A DNA stretch of 64,000 nt from Crocodylus rhombifer (lineage: Eukaryota; Chordata; Crocodylia; Crocodylidae), in contig JAVSML010001068.1 in assembly GCA_038503035.1 (NCBI GenBank), positions 231,591 to 295,590 on the forward strand. Reading direction: 5' to 3'. Both the position numbers and the translations under genes were made by a program. The notes beneath the pieces were generated by a model. The model was not told the DNA's origin and made no database searches. It saw only the letters and a program-made list of their open reading frames with translations. Positions 1 to 10,563 of the stretch are shown here, in pieces. Every line of letters starts with the position of its first letter. Within the stretch, counting starts at the first letter, position 1.

Positions 1-47
<47 letters not shown>
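1..47. repeat. (CA)n microsatellite
   Basis: Uninterrupted CA dinucleotide run at the left edge of the window; it probably continues beyond it. Simple repeat, likely length-polymorphic. Confidence 0.98.
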
Positions 48-48
<1 letters not shown>

Positions 49-650
49 ACCCTTGGACAGTCCCTAAGCCCTGTCCTTTCAACCCCACCTCCCATAGACT
101 TACCTGCATCCAGCTGCCAGGGCTGCTCCTGTTGGCTTGAAAATCATATTTAAAGGTTTGTTTCTTAGGAATTAGCTTATAGGTATAGATATATGCATTA
201 TAAGTGTAGCCCAGGTACATCCTTGGGGCATGCCCTGTCATCAGTTGGAAGGGATGGGTGGTCAGGTGAGAGTGCTGTGAGAGGGGTGTGTCATTGGAGG
301 ATAATTCCCTTTTCTCTATAAAGCCAGGCCAATACAAACTCTTAACTATATACAGATTTATTATTGTTTACTCAATAACAAAATAGCTATTCATATACAA
401 TACAATAAGAATATTTACAAATAGATAAGGATCATAAAAGAAACAAATATATATGATAACCACAGATAAATACACAACCAACTAAACACAAATAGCTATC
501 AATAAATTCACACATCAACTAAACAACCCAACCTGAATCATCTTAATATCATTACAACACTGGTATATATAGATATAGATATATAAAACTCTCTCAAAAT
601 ACAACTGGTTCCTACACAGGAGGCACAAGTCTTCCCTCCCTTCTCCACAC
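48..650. other. Non-genic AT-rich stretch
   Basis: No gene seen. The right half (about 337-600) is strongly A/T-rich with short TATA/GATA-like runs. Read on the minus strand it holds AATAAA near 358-363, which could be the tail of a minus-strand retroelement whose TATA box lies near 1405, but this link is speculative. Confidence 0.5.
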
Positions 651-1668
651 ACTCTATTGGGTGAGACCCTTCAGCATTCCCTCAGGGTGGAGAACCTGGC
701 ACTTCCCATGTTCCTGCTGGGGGGGTGGGGAGGGGCGACTTATTCCCCAGGAACTCACAAGCCCAAGGATCCACCTGGGAGGGATCTCCTGGAGTCATGG
801 GTGCTCTGTTGTGCTGCCCTGGTCCCTGCCCCTCAGATCCTCCATTGAGGCCAGGACCACCTCATGTGGGTCCCAATGCCTGCTTTCACCTTCTGCCATT
901 TGCTGGGGCTCAGGCCGCCTAGTGCGGGTTCTGAAACTCATACCTCTAGGCTCCTGTTGCATCCAGCTGGTGCCTCTGCATGCTTGGCCTCATGCCAGGG
1001 AAGTGGTTGCTAACCTGAGCAGTCTGGTGCTGCTCCAGGGTTTGGGACACCATGCACTGCCAAGTGAACCAGGTGGCCCACTGGTCCTCTGGGGTTGAAG
1101 GCTTGAGCTGCTTCTTGTGGCTCCCAAAGCCTGGGCTCCATGCACCGAAATGTGCATTGAGATGCCCAGCCACCTGCTGGGGTTGTAGGGTTCAGTCCCT
1201 GCTTGCAGCTCCCGAAGACTGGGCTCTTCCTGCATGCTGTCAAGAGCGTGAGTGGTCTCGCACCGCTCCCAAGGCTGCTCCTTTAGTGGCAGCTGCATGA
1301 GCCTGGGGCCTATTGTCTGCTGAGGAGGAGCTCCCTGGATTTTCTTGGCTTCACTCTTAAGTCCCTTGCCACATCTCCCCTCATGCCAGACATGCTGCTC
1401 TTTATATACTCTTCCCTGAAGTCTTCTGGACCCGACAGTGTTGCAGTCTACAATCACATCTGGGGAGCTTCTCTCTCCCTCCCCTCAGGAAAGGGGAATG
1501 GCTTCACTTCTCTTGCTGTCTCTTGATAGGTGGATGGGCTCTAGCAATCAAGCAGCAGATTCTCTAGCCTGGGACTCAACCCAAGCTCCAAAAGGTAAGC
1601 CAGCCACATAAGGGTTCAAGATGGGCAGCAGGGGTTAATTGGTATATAGTGAGCTTGGGTCTTACACA
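651..1668 (-). other. GC-richer block with a minus-strand TATA box, possible LTR or retroelement fragment
   Basis: The base composition rises sharply relative to both flanks. Open frames up to 155 codons occur on both strands but show no recognisable domain and look like composition artefacts. On the minus strand a TATA box (GTATATAAAG) lies at about 1400-1411, preceded by C/T-poor, G-rich promoter-like sequence, and an AATAAA is found about 1 kb downstream. This is compatible with a retroviral LTR or other retroelement promoter, but no TG...CA ends or target duplication could be fixed. Family unknown. Confidence 0.25.
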
Positions 1669-1689
1669 CAGAGTTCCATATAGACCCTG

Positions 1690-1815
1690 GAAGCAGACAA
1701 GCTTTCTAGCACAATAAGGCCAACAGATGAACACAGCCTGAGAACTGAGGGGGGCATGCCATAACACGAGATCACAGCCTTCAAGGCAGACAGGTTGTCC
1801 AACACAACAAGGACA
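1690..1815. repeat. Tandem unit pair, left part (second unit resumes at 3505)
   Basis: The first unit contains GCAGACAAG, GAACACAGCCTGAGAACTG and CATAACACGAGAT. The second begins GCAGACAGG at 1785, breaks off at the CR1 junction and resumes after 3504 with GACAACAGCCTGGAAACC and CATAACACAAGAT. The unit is about 95-110 bp, and the copies differ by substitutions and a short indel, so the duplication predates the CR1 insertion. Confidence 0.6.
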
Positions 1816-3504
1816 ACAAGGTTGCACCAGAGGAGAAAGCAAACCTCTTTAACCAATTCTTCACCTCCGTTTTCTTGTGCAGGGACCGGGACTTCCCCAC
1901 CATGATGGGGAACGCCTCCAGACCTCAGGTTGGGGAGGACCGGGTTAGAGAGCTTCTGGAGGGGCTGGACATGTTCAAATCAGTGGGTCCAGATGCTCTC
2001 CACCCCAGGGTGTTGAGGGAACTAGCAGGGGTTATTGCAAGGCCCTTGGCATGGCTTTACAAGTGCTTGTGGTGCTCAGGCCAGGTGCCAGATGATTGGA
2101 AGATAGCCAACGTGGTCGCCATCTTTAAAAAAGGGAGGAGGGAGGACCCGGGCAACTATAGGCCTGTCAGTCTTATCTCAATCCTAGGGAAACTCTTTGA
2201 GAAGATTATCATGGAGCGCATGGGCCAGCTTCAGGGATGATGCTCAAGGGCAACCAGCACGATTTCATTAGGGGCAGGTCATGTCAGACCAACCTGATTG
2301 CCTTTTATGGTCAGGTCACAAAAGCATTGGATGCAGGTGTCGCTGTGGACGTAGTCTTTCTGGACTTCAGCAAGGCCTTTGACACTGTCTCCCACCCCAT
2401 CCTCATTAAAAAACTAGGCAACTGTGGCATTGATGCCTACACAGTCAGATGGATTGCAGATTGGCTGAAGGGTCATACTCAGAAAGTGGTGGTGGACAGG
2501 TCATATTCAGCCTGGGGGGAAGTGGGAAGCAGAGTCCCCCAGGGCTTGGTCCTTGGGCCTGTGCTGTTCAATTTCTTTATCAACAATTTGGATGATGGGG
2601 TGAAAAGCAACCTGTTTCAATTTGCTGATGATACCAAAATTTGGGGTGAGGCGAGCACGATAGTAGGTAGGGAAAGACTTCAGCAAGACCTAGATAAGTT
2701 ACAGGGGTGGGCTAACAAAAACAGGATGCATTTCAATACTGACAATATTACTCAGGCAGTAGTAACCAGCAGCACACTTATAAGATGGGAATCTCCCTTC
2801 TTGAGAGTATGGAGGCAGAAAGGCATCTTGGAGTCATTATTGACTCCAAGATGAACATGGGCCGACAATGCGAGGTCACGGCTGGCAGGGCTAACTGGAC
2901 CTTGTCGTGCATCCACAGGTGCATCTCAAGTAGGGCCAAGGAGGTGATCCTCCCCCTCTACGTGACACTGGTCAGGCCACAGCTGGAGTACTATGTCCAG
3001 TTCTGTGCGCCCCACTTCAGGAGGGAAGTGAACAACATTGAGAGGGTCCAGAGGAGGGCCACCCGCATGATCCAGGGGCAAAAGGGCAGCCCCTACAATG
3101 AGAGACTGCGGAACCTGAACCTGTTCAGCCTTCACAAGAGAAGGCGGAGGGGGGACCTGGTGACCATCTATAAACTCACTGGGGGGACCAGAAGGGTTTG
3201 GGAGAGACCTTGTTTCCCCTAGCACCCCCTGGCATAACAAGGGTAATATGCCATAAGTTGCTGGAGAGTAGGTTTAGATTAGACATCCATAAGAACTACT
3301 TCACAGTCAGGGCGGCTAGGATCTGGAACCAACTTCCAAGGGAAGTGGTGCTGGCTCCTACCCTGGGGGTCTTTAAGAAGAGGCTTGATGCCTATCTGGC
3401 TGGAGACATTTGAGCCCTGTTTTTCTCGTGCCCAGGCAGGGGGTTGGATTTGAAGATCTACAAGGTCCCTTCCAACCCTACTTCTATGATTCTATGATTC
3501 TATG
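1815..3504 (+). pseudogene. CR1 LINE fragment, reverse transcriptase ORF2 (broken)
   Basis: 5'-truncated CR1 retrotransposon. The reverse transcriptase that would copy CR1 RNA at the target site is recognisable in four pieces in three frames: 1875-2240 (RT N-terminal part, ends in LFEKII...), 2237-2854 (RT core), 2785-3222 (post-RT region with RAKEVILPLY and LRNLNLFSLHKRR) and 3198-3413 (C-terminal RFRLDIHKNYFTVRAARIWNQ, given here only in part). The core keeps FLDFSKAFD (residues 41-49 of its frame), PQG (101-103) and the catalytic FADD (129-132). Homology begins upstream of the first methionine, at about 1815, with a frame reading EEKANLFNQFF. The 3' end carries the CR1-type ATTCTATG repeats (3484-3504). 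At least three frameshifts make it dead. It sits inside a tandem unit of a candidate LTR. Confidence 0.95.
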
Positions 3505-4140
3505 AAACGTATCCTAGACAACAGCCTGGAAACCAGGGGAGTATGTACCATACCGTCCCATAACACAAGATAAGTGACACCAGCTACAAGGCCCCAGAGC
3601 AGCAGGGGAACCCGAGTCCCAGTTTTGGGGAAACAGGCCAAATTAGAAGAAGGTCTGGAAGGCTATGTGGATGTGTGACCACAAAGAGACAACCAACCAG
3701 AGATAGCCACAGATGTAGAGTCATCAGGAGTCATCAAGGGAGAAGGAGAATACAAAAGCAGAAACTGGAAAGTAACAAGAGTCTCTCTCTGTCCCTCTCT
3801 CGCTTTGGTCCCCCTTTCTCTTTCTTTTCATCTCTTCCCATTTCTCCTCCTTCTCCTCCCCGAGAGGGGTTCCCTGTCTCCATCCCCCAGGAAGGGTCCC
3901 CAAGGCCACATGGCCAACCCGTCTCATACACCCGACTGGAGTGGGGTTGTGGGCCTCAGGATCCCACCTCCAAAATACTGACATACCATGCTGACATCTA
4001 ACACCTAAGAGACAGCCTCAGAGTGGAACCTGCATCCTGACCAGATGTACTTTGATTCTGATGACAGCCCTAGGATTTGGTAGATATGCAGAAGTATTGT
4101 TTCTCTTTTGTTATCACTGTGTATCAATAAATTTGCCTCT

Positions 4141-4497
4141 TATTGAATGGAAAGGTTGGGTGGGACAGGGGTTGGGTGGGTCCCCCTGCCCCAAACAAGG
4201 TATCTGGATCCTAAATCCAGAGCCAGCACCCCCACCACCCTGCCTGGCTGCATGCCAGCCAAGTGGATGTGCATGCGCAGTTGCACATGATGCCCCCTGC
4301 CTCCAATCGCTCTCCCACTGCTCCCCCCAGCCTCAAGCAGCTCCTTCCTAGGCAAGGTGGGAAGTGCCAGGAAAAACTTTGATGCTGAGCAGAGCAAAAT
4401 CCTGGATATTTGTTGATAATTTAAAAAGATGCCTGGACTGCAATGGGAGGACCCAAAAAAAACGATGTCTGGAAAACCCAGATGTATGGTTACCCTA
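4141..4497 (+). mobile_element. Fragment of AGGGTKACCATA-terminus element
   Basis: The right end reads GATGTATGGTTACCCTATG, the reverse complement of the terminus TAGGGTAACCATA. It is preceded by GGACCCAAAAAAAACGATGT and a GTCTGGAAAACCC motif. The same order (AAAAAAGAGGACATCTGGGAAAACCC, then the terminus) ends the element at 60190-61369, so this is a second, 5'-truncated copy. The C-rich interior also resembles that element. Non-coding; probably a non-autonomous DNA transposon. The left boundary is uncertain. Confidence 0.5.
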
Positions 4498-4736
4498 TGT
4501 AGAAACAGAGGGGCAAAGGCTAGCCTCCAACTGTACACTTCAAACATGCACCAGTTGCACAGACTGCATCATCAGACAGAAAAGCTGTTCAGGTGCAATA
4601 ATGGAGAGCAGGATAAATAAGATATCAAGATACTTTTGAGACTTTCATAGAAGACATGGAGCCTGTTGACAGTGAACAAATGAATGGCACCAGCAAAGAG
4701 CAGCAGCAACAGACACTTACTTTGCTACAACAAAGG

Positions 4737-4970
4737 TAGGGGTGGATTCAGAGGGGGTGCAATCATATGGTTGCACACCCCCATTAGCTATGCTGCACGT
4801 GAACTCTTCGTGTGGGGAAGGCCAGAGCCCCTGCTCTTGCAGGGCTCTGGACCCAATGGGGCAAATGTTGTTACTGCTGCTGGCCACATCCATTTACCTG
4901 CTTCTGATTTCAGTATAGAGTAGAAAGGTGGAGAACAGCGATATTCATCCCATTCCTGGATCCACTACTA
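4737..4970. mobile_element. Short inverted-repeat element (MITE-like)
   Basis: The left end TAGGGGTGGATTCAG and the reverse complement of the right end, TAGTAGTGGATCCAGG, form imperfect terminal inverted repeats around a 234-bp non-coding body. Size and structure fit a miniature DNA transposon. No clear target duplication. Confidence 0.4.
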
Positions 4971-5235
4971 AAGAAAGTCACTATGGTCATGGCATCTTGA
5001 CAAAGCTGTTTCCTAGAAAAGTTCATGCCCCTCTGAACCATTCAGGCTTTAAAATACTGCCCACCTCTATCTTATATGTAACTTCACATTAACAGTCCAG
5101 TTGCCAGTGGATAAATGCTCATGTCTCTAATATTTCCACTTTCACTACAATTAGCACCTTATTAGGCGGTCCCAGCAGAAAAACCAAGGAATGAATAGAT
5201 ATAAATGCTTAACAAGTCATTTATTCCCTTTAGTT

Positions 5236-6113
5236 TCATAGTTTCATAGTAGCTAGAGTCAGAAGGGACCTAAGTAGATCATCTAGTCCGACCCCCTGCC
5301 TTGGCAGGAAAGAGCACCGGGGTCAGATGGCCCCGGCAAGGTGCTCATCTAACTTCCTTTTAAAAATCCCCAGGCTAGGAGCCTGCACCACTTCCCCTGG
5401 AAGCCGGTTCCAGGCCCTAGCCGCCCTGACTGTGAAGTAGCGCCTCCTAATATCTAGTCTAAACCTACCCTCCGCCAGCTTGTGACCGTTATTCCTGGTC
5501 ACTCCTGGCAGCACACAGGGGAACAGGGACTCCCCCAATACCTGCTGATCCCCCCTGACCAGTTTGTAGCAGGCCACAAGGTCCCCCCTTAACCTTCTCT
5601 TGTGGAGGCTAAACAGGTTCAGGTCCCTTAGCCTCTCCTCATAAGGCCTGCCCTGCTGACCCCTGATCATACGAGTGGCCCTCCTCTGAACTCTTTCCAT
5701 ATCGTCCACGTCCCTCTTGAAGTGTGGCGCCCAGAACTGGACGCAGTACTCCAGCTGCGGCCTGACCAGTGCCGCATAGAGGGGGAGGATCACCTCCCTG
5801 GACCTGCTCGAGATGCATCTGTGGATGCATGACAGGGTACGGTTGGCCTTCTTGACTGCCTCCCCACACTGCTGGCCCATGTTCATCGTGGAGTCAATGA
5901 TGACTCCAAGATCCTTTTCCGTCTCCGTGCTGGCAAGAGGGGAGTTCCCGAACCTGTAAGTGTGGTGCCGGTTCTTCCTCCCCATGTGCAACACCTTGCA
6001 CTTATCAGTGTTAAACCCCATCCTATTCTCATCTGCCCACCGTTGCAACCTGTCAAGGTCAGCTTGTAAGCCTATTGCACCCTTCTAGTGCACCCACATC
6101 CCCCCACATCTTA
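5236..6113 (-). pseudogene. CR1 LINE 3' fragment, C-terminal part of ORF2
   Basis: Minus-strand, 5'-truncated CR1. The plus strand starts with TTTCATAGTTTCATAG and GTCAGAAGGGACC, the reverse complement of a CR1 3' end. One frame (6048 down to 5323, 241 codons) covers the region after the RT catalytic core: NRMGFNTDKCKVLHMGRK, the EKDLGVIIDS motif, REVILPLYAALVRPQLEYC and the C-terminal FRLDIRRRYFTVRAARAW. The RT active site is not included, so the piece cannot encode a working enzyme even though this frame is uninterrupted. Homology runs on to about 6113, by comparison with the copy at 32.5 kb. It is less damaged than the copy at 1.8-3.5 kb, suggesting a younger insertion. Confidence 0.93.
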
Positions 6114-7713
6114 GGCCATTGGCTTAGCCATGTGGCCAGAACAATGTAGAAAGGCTCGTGTACACACTGTGGCATTTAATCCTCATTAATTTATAGAGGA
6201 TTATAACATTTAAATTTGTTTAGTTTGGTGCATTGCGTCTGTGTTTGCATGCACAGGGCTTTTGAATGAATTAACCCCAGTGTGCAATTTCCTGTAAATT
6301 CCAGCAGAGGGAGCCAAATAACAATATACCCTGGTGCTGTCTTCCCTACTGAATTACAGCAGGAGGTGCATGGTTACCAGTAAACCATTAAGTAATAACC
6401 AGTAATCCCCTCCCTCCACAGTCCCTGTGCCCCCCGGAGGCCTCACACTAAGCCCCTCCCCCTCCCCCTGCCAAACTGCAGTCACCCCAAAACCCTGCTA
6501 CTTGCACCCCACTAGGCTCCATGCAGTCTCCAGCAGGTGACCCCATGGTGGGAATCCCCATGCCAAGCCAAGTGCATCGCTCCCACAGCCCCTGCTCTGA
6601 ACAGTGTGAACTCCCATGTTAGAATATAATGTAAATGTATATATGATTTTTTTAAACTATATCATATTAGAAATATATATTTCTATGAGAAGAGAGGAGC
6701 AGGTGCTGCCCCAGCTCCTCATCCTCCTCCACATCACCATTGGCAATTACAGCTGTTGGTGGTGGGTAGTGGTGGTGTGCTGCCAAAACAGATGTGCCAT
6801 GAATGCTTATTACAAAACTTAATGGTGTAGTAATAGTACAGTGTGTGTGTGGGAGGAGGGGAGCAAAACCTTGGGTCCATTCGACAGTTGTTAGTTTTCC
6901 ACATTTTAGGACTACGTTTCTCAGCATTCCCCAGCTGTCCGGGCTTGGAACAGTTTCCATGGGGACCCCTGACAGGGCTTGCTTCCTCCCCTCCCTTCCC
7001 CCTGCCCATGTGGTGCCATGACACTGTGAATAGCTACAGACAGCACATCAACATTGTGTGTTTTGCACAGCATACGGCTTTGTGAAATGTTGGGATTAAT
7101 GTGGACTGCACCCCCCCCCCACCATTTCCTTCCCTGTCAATCTTTCCATGTGTCAGCATGTCAGCATCTCAGCACCTTGATAAATAATTATGGTGTAGTA
7201 AATGGAGACCTTTTCTTTAATTCAAAAAATGTTCTTTGCAGTTGGATATAGAAGGTAGGTAAGAAGCAGCTGGATACAGCAGACATTTTAGGAGGATTTT
7301 GGTCCTCCCAACAACCTAGGCAAGTGCACCCCCCCCCCAAAAAAAAACAGAGGCCTCCTGCAGGCTGTTCATACCACTCCCTATCCCACCCACCCAACCC
7401 CCACCTGCCCAATGAGAGGTTTAATTAACCCTTCACAGGACATGATTCAGGGTGGCTAGGTGGTGTCAGGTAGTGAGCTGTGCCCCCCCTCCCCCGCCAC
7501 CAGACCAATGCCAGCCTGCAAACAATAGCCCCCTAGCCCAGTCAAGACAGCTGCTCCAACCCCGCCCCCTATACCCTGCTCATCCTCCACCCTCATTCCC
7601 CCTCCACCCAAACTGATAACTTCTCTCCATTACTTTTCACAAAAATGCACTGCAGACAGACACTGATGGTTTCTGTTGTAAATAAGCAAAACAAATATAA
7701 TGAAGAACAATCA
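6114..7713. other. Non-genic stretch with homopolymer runs
   Basis: No gene recognised. It contains poly(C) runs near 7111-7120 and 7330-7340 (the second followed by an A run), a short GT run at 6841 and C-rich tracts at 6455-6600 and 7480-7610. The open frames here carry no recognised domain. Confidence 0.6.
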
Positions 7714-7801
7714 CTACATATTATGGATGATGCCAAAAACTAGCACTTTCAGGCAATTCTGTACAAGGACCGCCAGACCCGCTTCTCCATGTTGATACTG
7801 T

Positions 7802-7992
7802 CTAGTGCCATGGCTGCCTGCCCACATCTCTGCTGGCCACTGCTGCCGCTGCCACTGCCTCTTGCACTTTGTCAGCACACAACTGACTGAAAATCTTCCT
7901 CTGGGTCTCACAAATATTGTGCAGCATAAAGGCTGCCACTATAAAGGCTATGATGTTTTCTGGCTTCAGGTCGTAGACCCACAGCAACTGTC
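7802..7992 (-). pseudogene. Possible terminal exon of a PIF/Harbinger-type transposase (HARBI1-like)
   Basis: On the minus strand a frame reads GQLLWVYDLKPENIIAFI then VAAFMLHNICETQ and ends at a stop codon at 7802, about 62 codons. The block -IIAFIVAA-x-LHNICE- matches the C-terminal signature of PIF/Harbinger DDE transposases (family knowledge: the catalytic region ends near a conserved LHNI). Upstream, the sequence TTGTTTTTTCTACCAG ends in AG at 7993-7994 after a pyrimidine tract, a good 3' splice site, and the frame has no ATG of its own. It could therefore be a last exon. No earlier exon with the DDE residues was found above 8 kb, so it may equally be an orphan transposon fragment. The tail after LHNICE is Ala/Gln-rich. 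Confidence 0.5.
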
Positions 7993-7999
7993 CTGGTAG

Positions 8000-8744
8000 A
8001 AAAAACAATTTCAGTCGCCATATATATCAGATTAGTAATGCTTACAAAATGTTATATTTCTCCAACATTTGCCCTTAAGTTGTCCCATAGTTAAACTATG
8101 TACATTGATTATCTTTTCCCTGGTTCAGCCTGTTCTGACAATCTTCCACATCCATCGAAGTGCTCTATGTCTTGTTTCTTTCCTTAAGAGCCTTCATTTG
8201 ATTAGGATTTTTCCTAATCGTAGACTATAGAACTACACAGCTAGAAGAAAATCAATCAAGATAGGCTAGGGACATGAGGTAACTGAAGAGCGATTCAGGC
8301 ACGCTTGGCTAACAGAAACAACACTGACCTTTTTTCAGGGTCTGCTCCTTTGAGTTTAGCTGATCCAGGTCTGGACATTGTGGAATTGCAGATATGTCAA
8401 ACATCAGGCTGACCAGAATTCACTTTGTTTTTGAACTTGAAGCAAAGAGCCTTGATATCATCATTTATAGAAAACAAGGAGGTAAGGAGAAAAATATTGC
8501 AACAGCACACACAATTTATGAACTCAGTAAAGGCCAAGTACAGGTATATCTCTACATTAGTTATGCTGGTACCTATCTAACCGTATATATGTGCAAGACA
8601 AAGATTTACAGAAAGAGTATGGTAACATGCATGTAGTATGGGGGGAGGGGAAAATTATGGCTGTTATTATATTACAGTGACTTTTGGGAGTTCCAAATGA
8701 GATTATGGCCCCAGCACGTTACCTAGTGTACAAACATGTGAAGA
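8000..8744. other. Non-genic stretch
   Basis: AT-rich sequence without recognisable coding or repeat signatures. An 80-codon open frame at 8394-8636 shows no domain and no supporting context. Confidence 0.5.
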
Positions 8745-8925
8745 GACAGTCTCTGCATTGAAGAATTTACAATGTAAATAGACATGACAGGCACAGCTTG
8801 GGGAAATGATCCCAGAAATGTGAAGTGACATAGCCAAGGCAACACAGTAGGTAACTGGCAGGGCTGGAAGCTGAATGAGGTCTCCAGAGTACCAGACCAA
8901 TACTATCTATAGTAGGCCATACATT
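8745..8925 (-). mobile_element. MIR/CORE-SINE-like relic
   Basis: The plus strand contains GTGAAGTGACATAGCCAAGG, then CAACACAGTAGGTAACTGGC and AGGGCTGGAAGCTGAATGAGG, then CTCCAGAGTACCAGACC. This order matches the reverse complement of the mammalian-wide interspersed repeat consensus (core region, then the tRNA-like part), an old tRNA-derived SINE family spread through amniotes. Strongly diverged; ends approximate. Confidence 0.7.
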
Positions 8926-9840
8926 TACATCTAACATGTCCTCAGGAAAGCTAGGCCACAAGTTATATATTTTGTTTTACTTCCAAATGACAACTCATGT
9001 ATCTTTACTACAGATCCAGTCCTACAAACACTAACACCTGCCAAAATTTCTAAACTCCAAGGAATTATTCACATGCATGAACTTGGGCATTCATTTATGC
9101 AGGATCAAGGTCTTAGAGTGGGGTGGAAGGTGGAGTAAAAAGAGAAAAAAATGGAGAAGAGAAACTTGTCATTCTAGAGCAAACAATTTACAAGGATCTT
9201 TCCTTGCATCTACTTCCATATGTTGAATGCGTAGGTTGTTAGGTTGTTTCCCCGCCCCGCCAGGGTACTTTTATCGCTGAGCCTGCCATTCTTTCCTATG
9301 CAGCTGCAATTCCTGTTAGATTAATTTGTTGTTTGGAAATGTTTTTTGCATGACTGGGCATCCAGCTCGTAGAGGATGATTGTCCCCTGGAGCTCTGCCT
9401 CTCTTCATCTCATCATGTTATATAACTACTTCCCATCTATAAAAGCTGTCTTCTTCTGCAATGTGCAAACCTCTCCCCTCAGGCTGCAGCTCCTTCCATT
9501 GATGACAGCTCCTTAGCATTTGTGCCATGTTTCTTCTCTTTGTGTTTAAGCTGGGAATAAAATATTCCTTTTCCATTGAGCCTTATTTCCATTTCTTATG
9601 ATGATACAGCCTGGTTGAAAATTTTCCTTAGAAAGGCTTCATTTTTGCTCTGGGTGGCTTCTTGTTAGATGATATGGATTATCCTTTGGAAGAGAAGTGT
9701 ATTATAGGGACAAGATGAAATCTGTGAAGCTCATGAACAGAGACAGTAGGGAGTCCAGCACTTACAATAACATGTTAACATTAAACCTCCAAAATGGTTC
9801 ATAATATATTTTTCCAGAGTTTTTTCAAATTGAGCACTCA
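8926..9840. other. Non-genic stretch
   Basis: No gene, RNA gene or clear repeat seen. Confidence 0.5.
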
Positions 9841-10563
9841 TTGGGTGTGTCTATGTGAAACACTTTACTGTACAATAGACTAATGTACTGCACAGTAAGG
9901 CTTAAACATGTATGTACACAGTAATCACTGCATAGTAAATTAGGCTAATGGGCAGTTTTCTATTACCTGTAAAAACAGGTGCCCCAACAAGTGGGATAGC
10001 TCCTAGTGAGCTTCCTGCTGGGCAGCGAAGCCCCACTGGTCACAAGACTAACAGGCAGTTGTGTGAACCGATATGCACAGGGCCAGGGAAGCTCTGCTAG
10101 CTGCAGTGGGACCTATCTCCTAGACCCATGCACATTGACCCCTTCTGATATGCATAGGGCCAAGAGACAGGTGCTGCTGCAGCTGGCAGAGCTCTCTTGG
10201 CTCTGTGCACATCAGGACCACTCCCCAGTGCCCTCTGCCAGCTCCTGGGCTAGCACATCAGGAAGCTACTGCAGGGGGGCAGAGCAGGGCAGGAGCAACC
10301 CTGTACCAAGCTATTTCCATTGGAAGCAGATTTGCTCCCAACAGAGTGCATGTGTAAACATGCTCTCAGGGAAGGATCATTGCGCAGTATTTTACTGCAC
10401 AGCAATCCTTCCCCAGGAGCATGTTTACACATGCAGTATTTTACTGCACAGTAAGCAGTGTAAACATACTAAGCACATAGTGTAAGCACAGTAAGTATAC
10501 TGTACAGTATTTTACTGCACAGTAAGTCTATATCACATTAATAGCTCATGTAGACACGCTCAA
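9841..10563. mobile_element. Inverted-repeat DNA element, GTGTCTAYRTGA termini
   Basis: The left end TTGGGTGTGTCTATGTGA and the reverse complement of the right end, TTGAGCGTGTCTACATGA, form terminal inverted repeats of a 0.72-kb element. Both ends continue into repeated TTTACTGYRCAGTA motifs. The interior has a strong hairpin at 10348-10436 with arms of about 40 bp. The 159-codon frame at 10006-10485 has no transposase features, so the element is non-autonomous. Related ends occur at 18031, 24060 and 26526. Confidence 0.65.
10348..10436. repeat. Hairpin inside the 9841-10563 element
   Basis: TGCATGTGTAAACATGCTCT...TTTACTGCACAG is mirrored by AGGAGCATGTTTACACATGCA with a centre near the TTTTACTGC motif at about 10390. 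The arms are about 40 bp with a few mismatches. Confidence 0.75.

Larger units (their letters stand above)
1669..4140 (+). mobile_element. Candidate endogenous retroviral LTR, split by a CR1 insertion
   Basis: Three signals suggest a plus-strand LTR. First, a roughly 95-110 bp unit with the core CATAACACRAGAT is present twice in tandem (about 1690-1784, then 1785-1815 continued at 3505-3590), like duplicated enhancer units in some retroviral U3 regions. Second, a long pyrimidine tract lies at 3780-3860. Third, an AATAAA followed by a T/G-rich end lies at 4127-4140. The CR1 at 1815-3504 interrupts the second unit. No coding region follows, so this would be a solo LTR. LTR ends and a target duplication are not resolved; a host-derived minisatellite is the alternative. 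Confidence 0.4.

Noticed and set aside
661..1457. Overlapping frames of 145 and 155 codons on opposite strands
   Set aside because: No domain; both arise from a GC-rich block, and frames on both strands at once suggest composition rather than coding.
9841..10563. Repeated TTTACTGCRCAGTA motifs as protein-binding operator sites
   Set aside because: They fall inside the subterminal region of an inverted-repeat element and are better explained as part of it.
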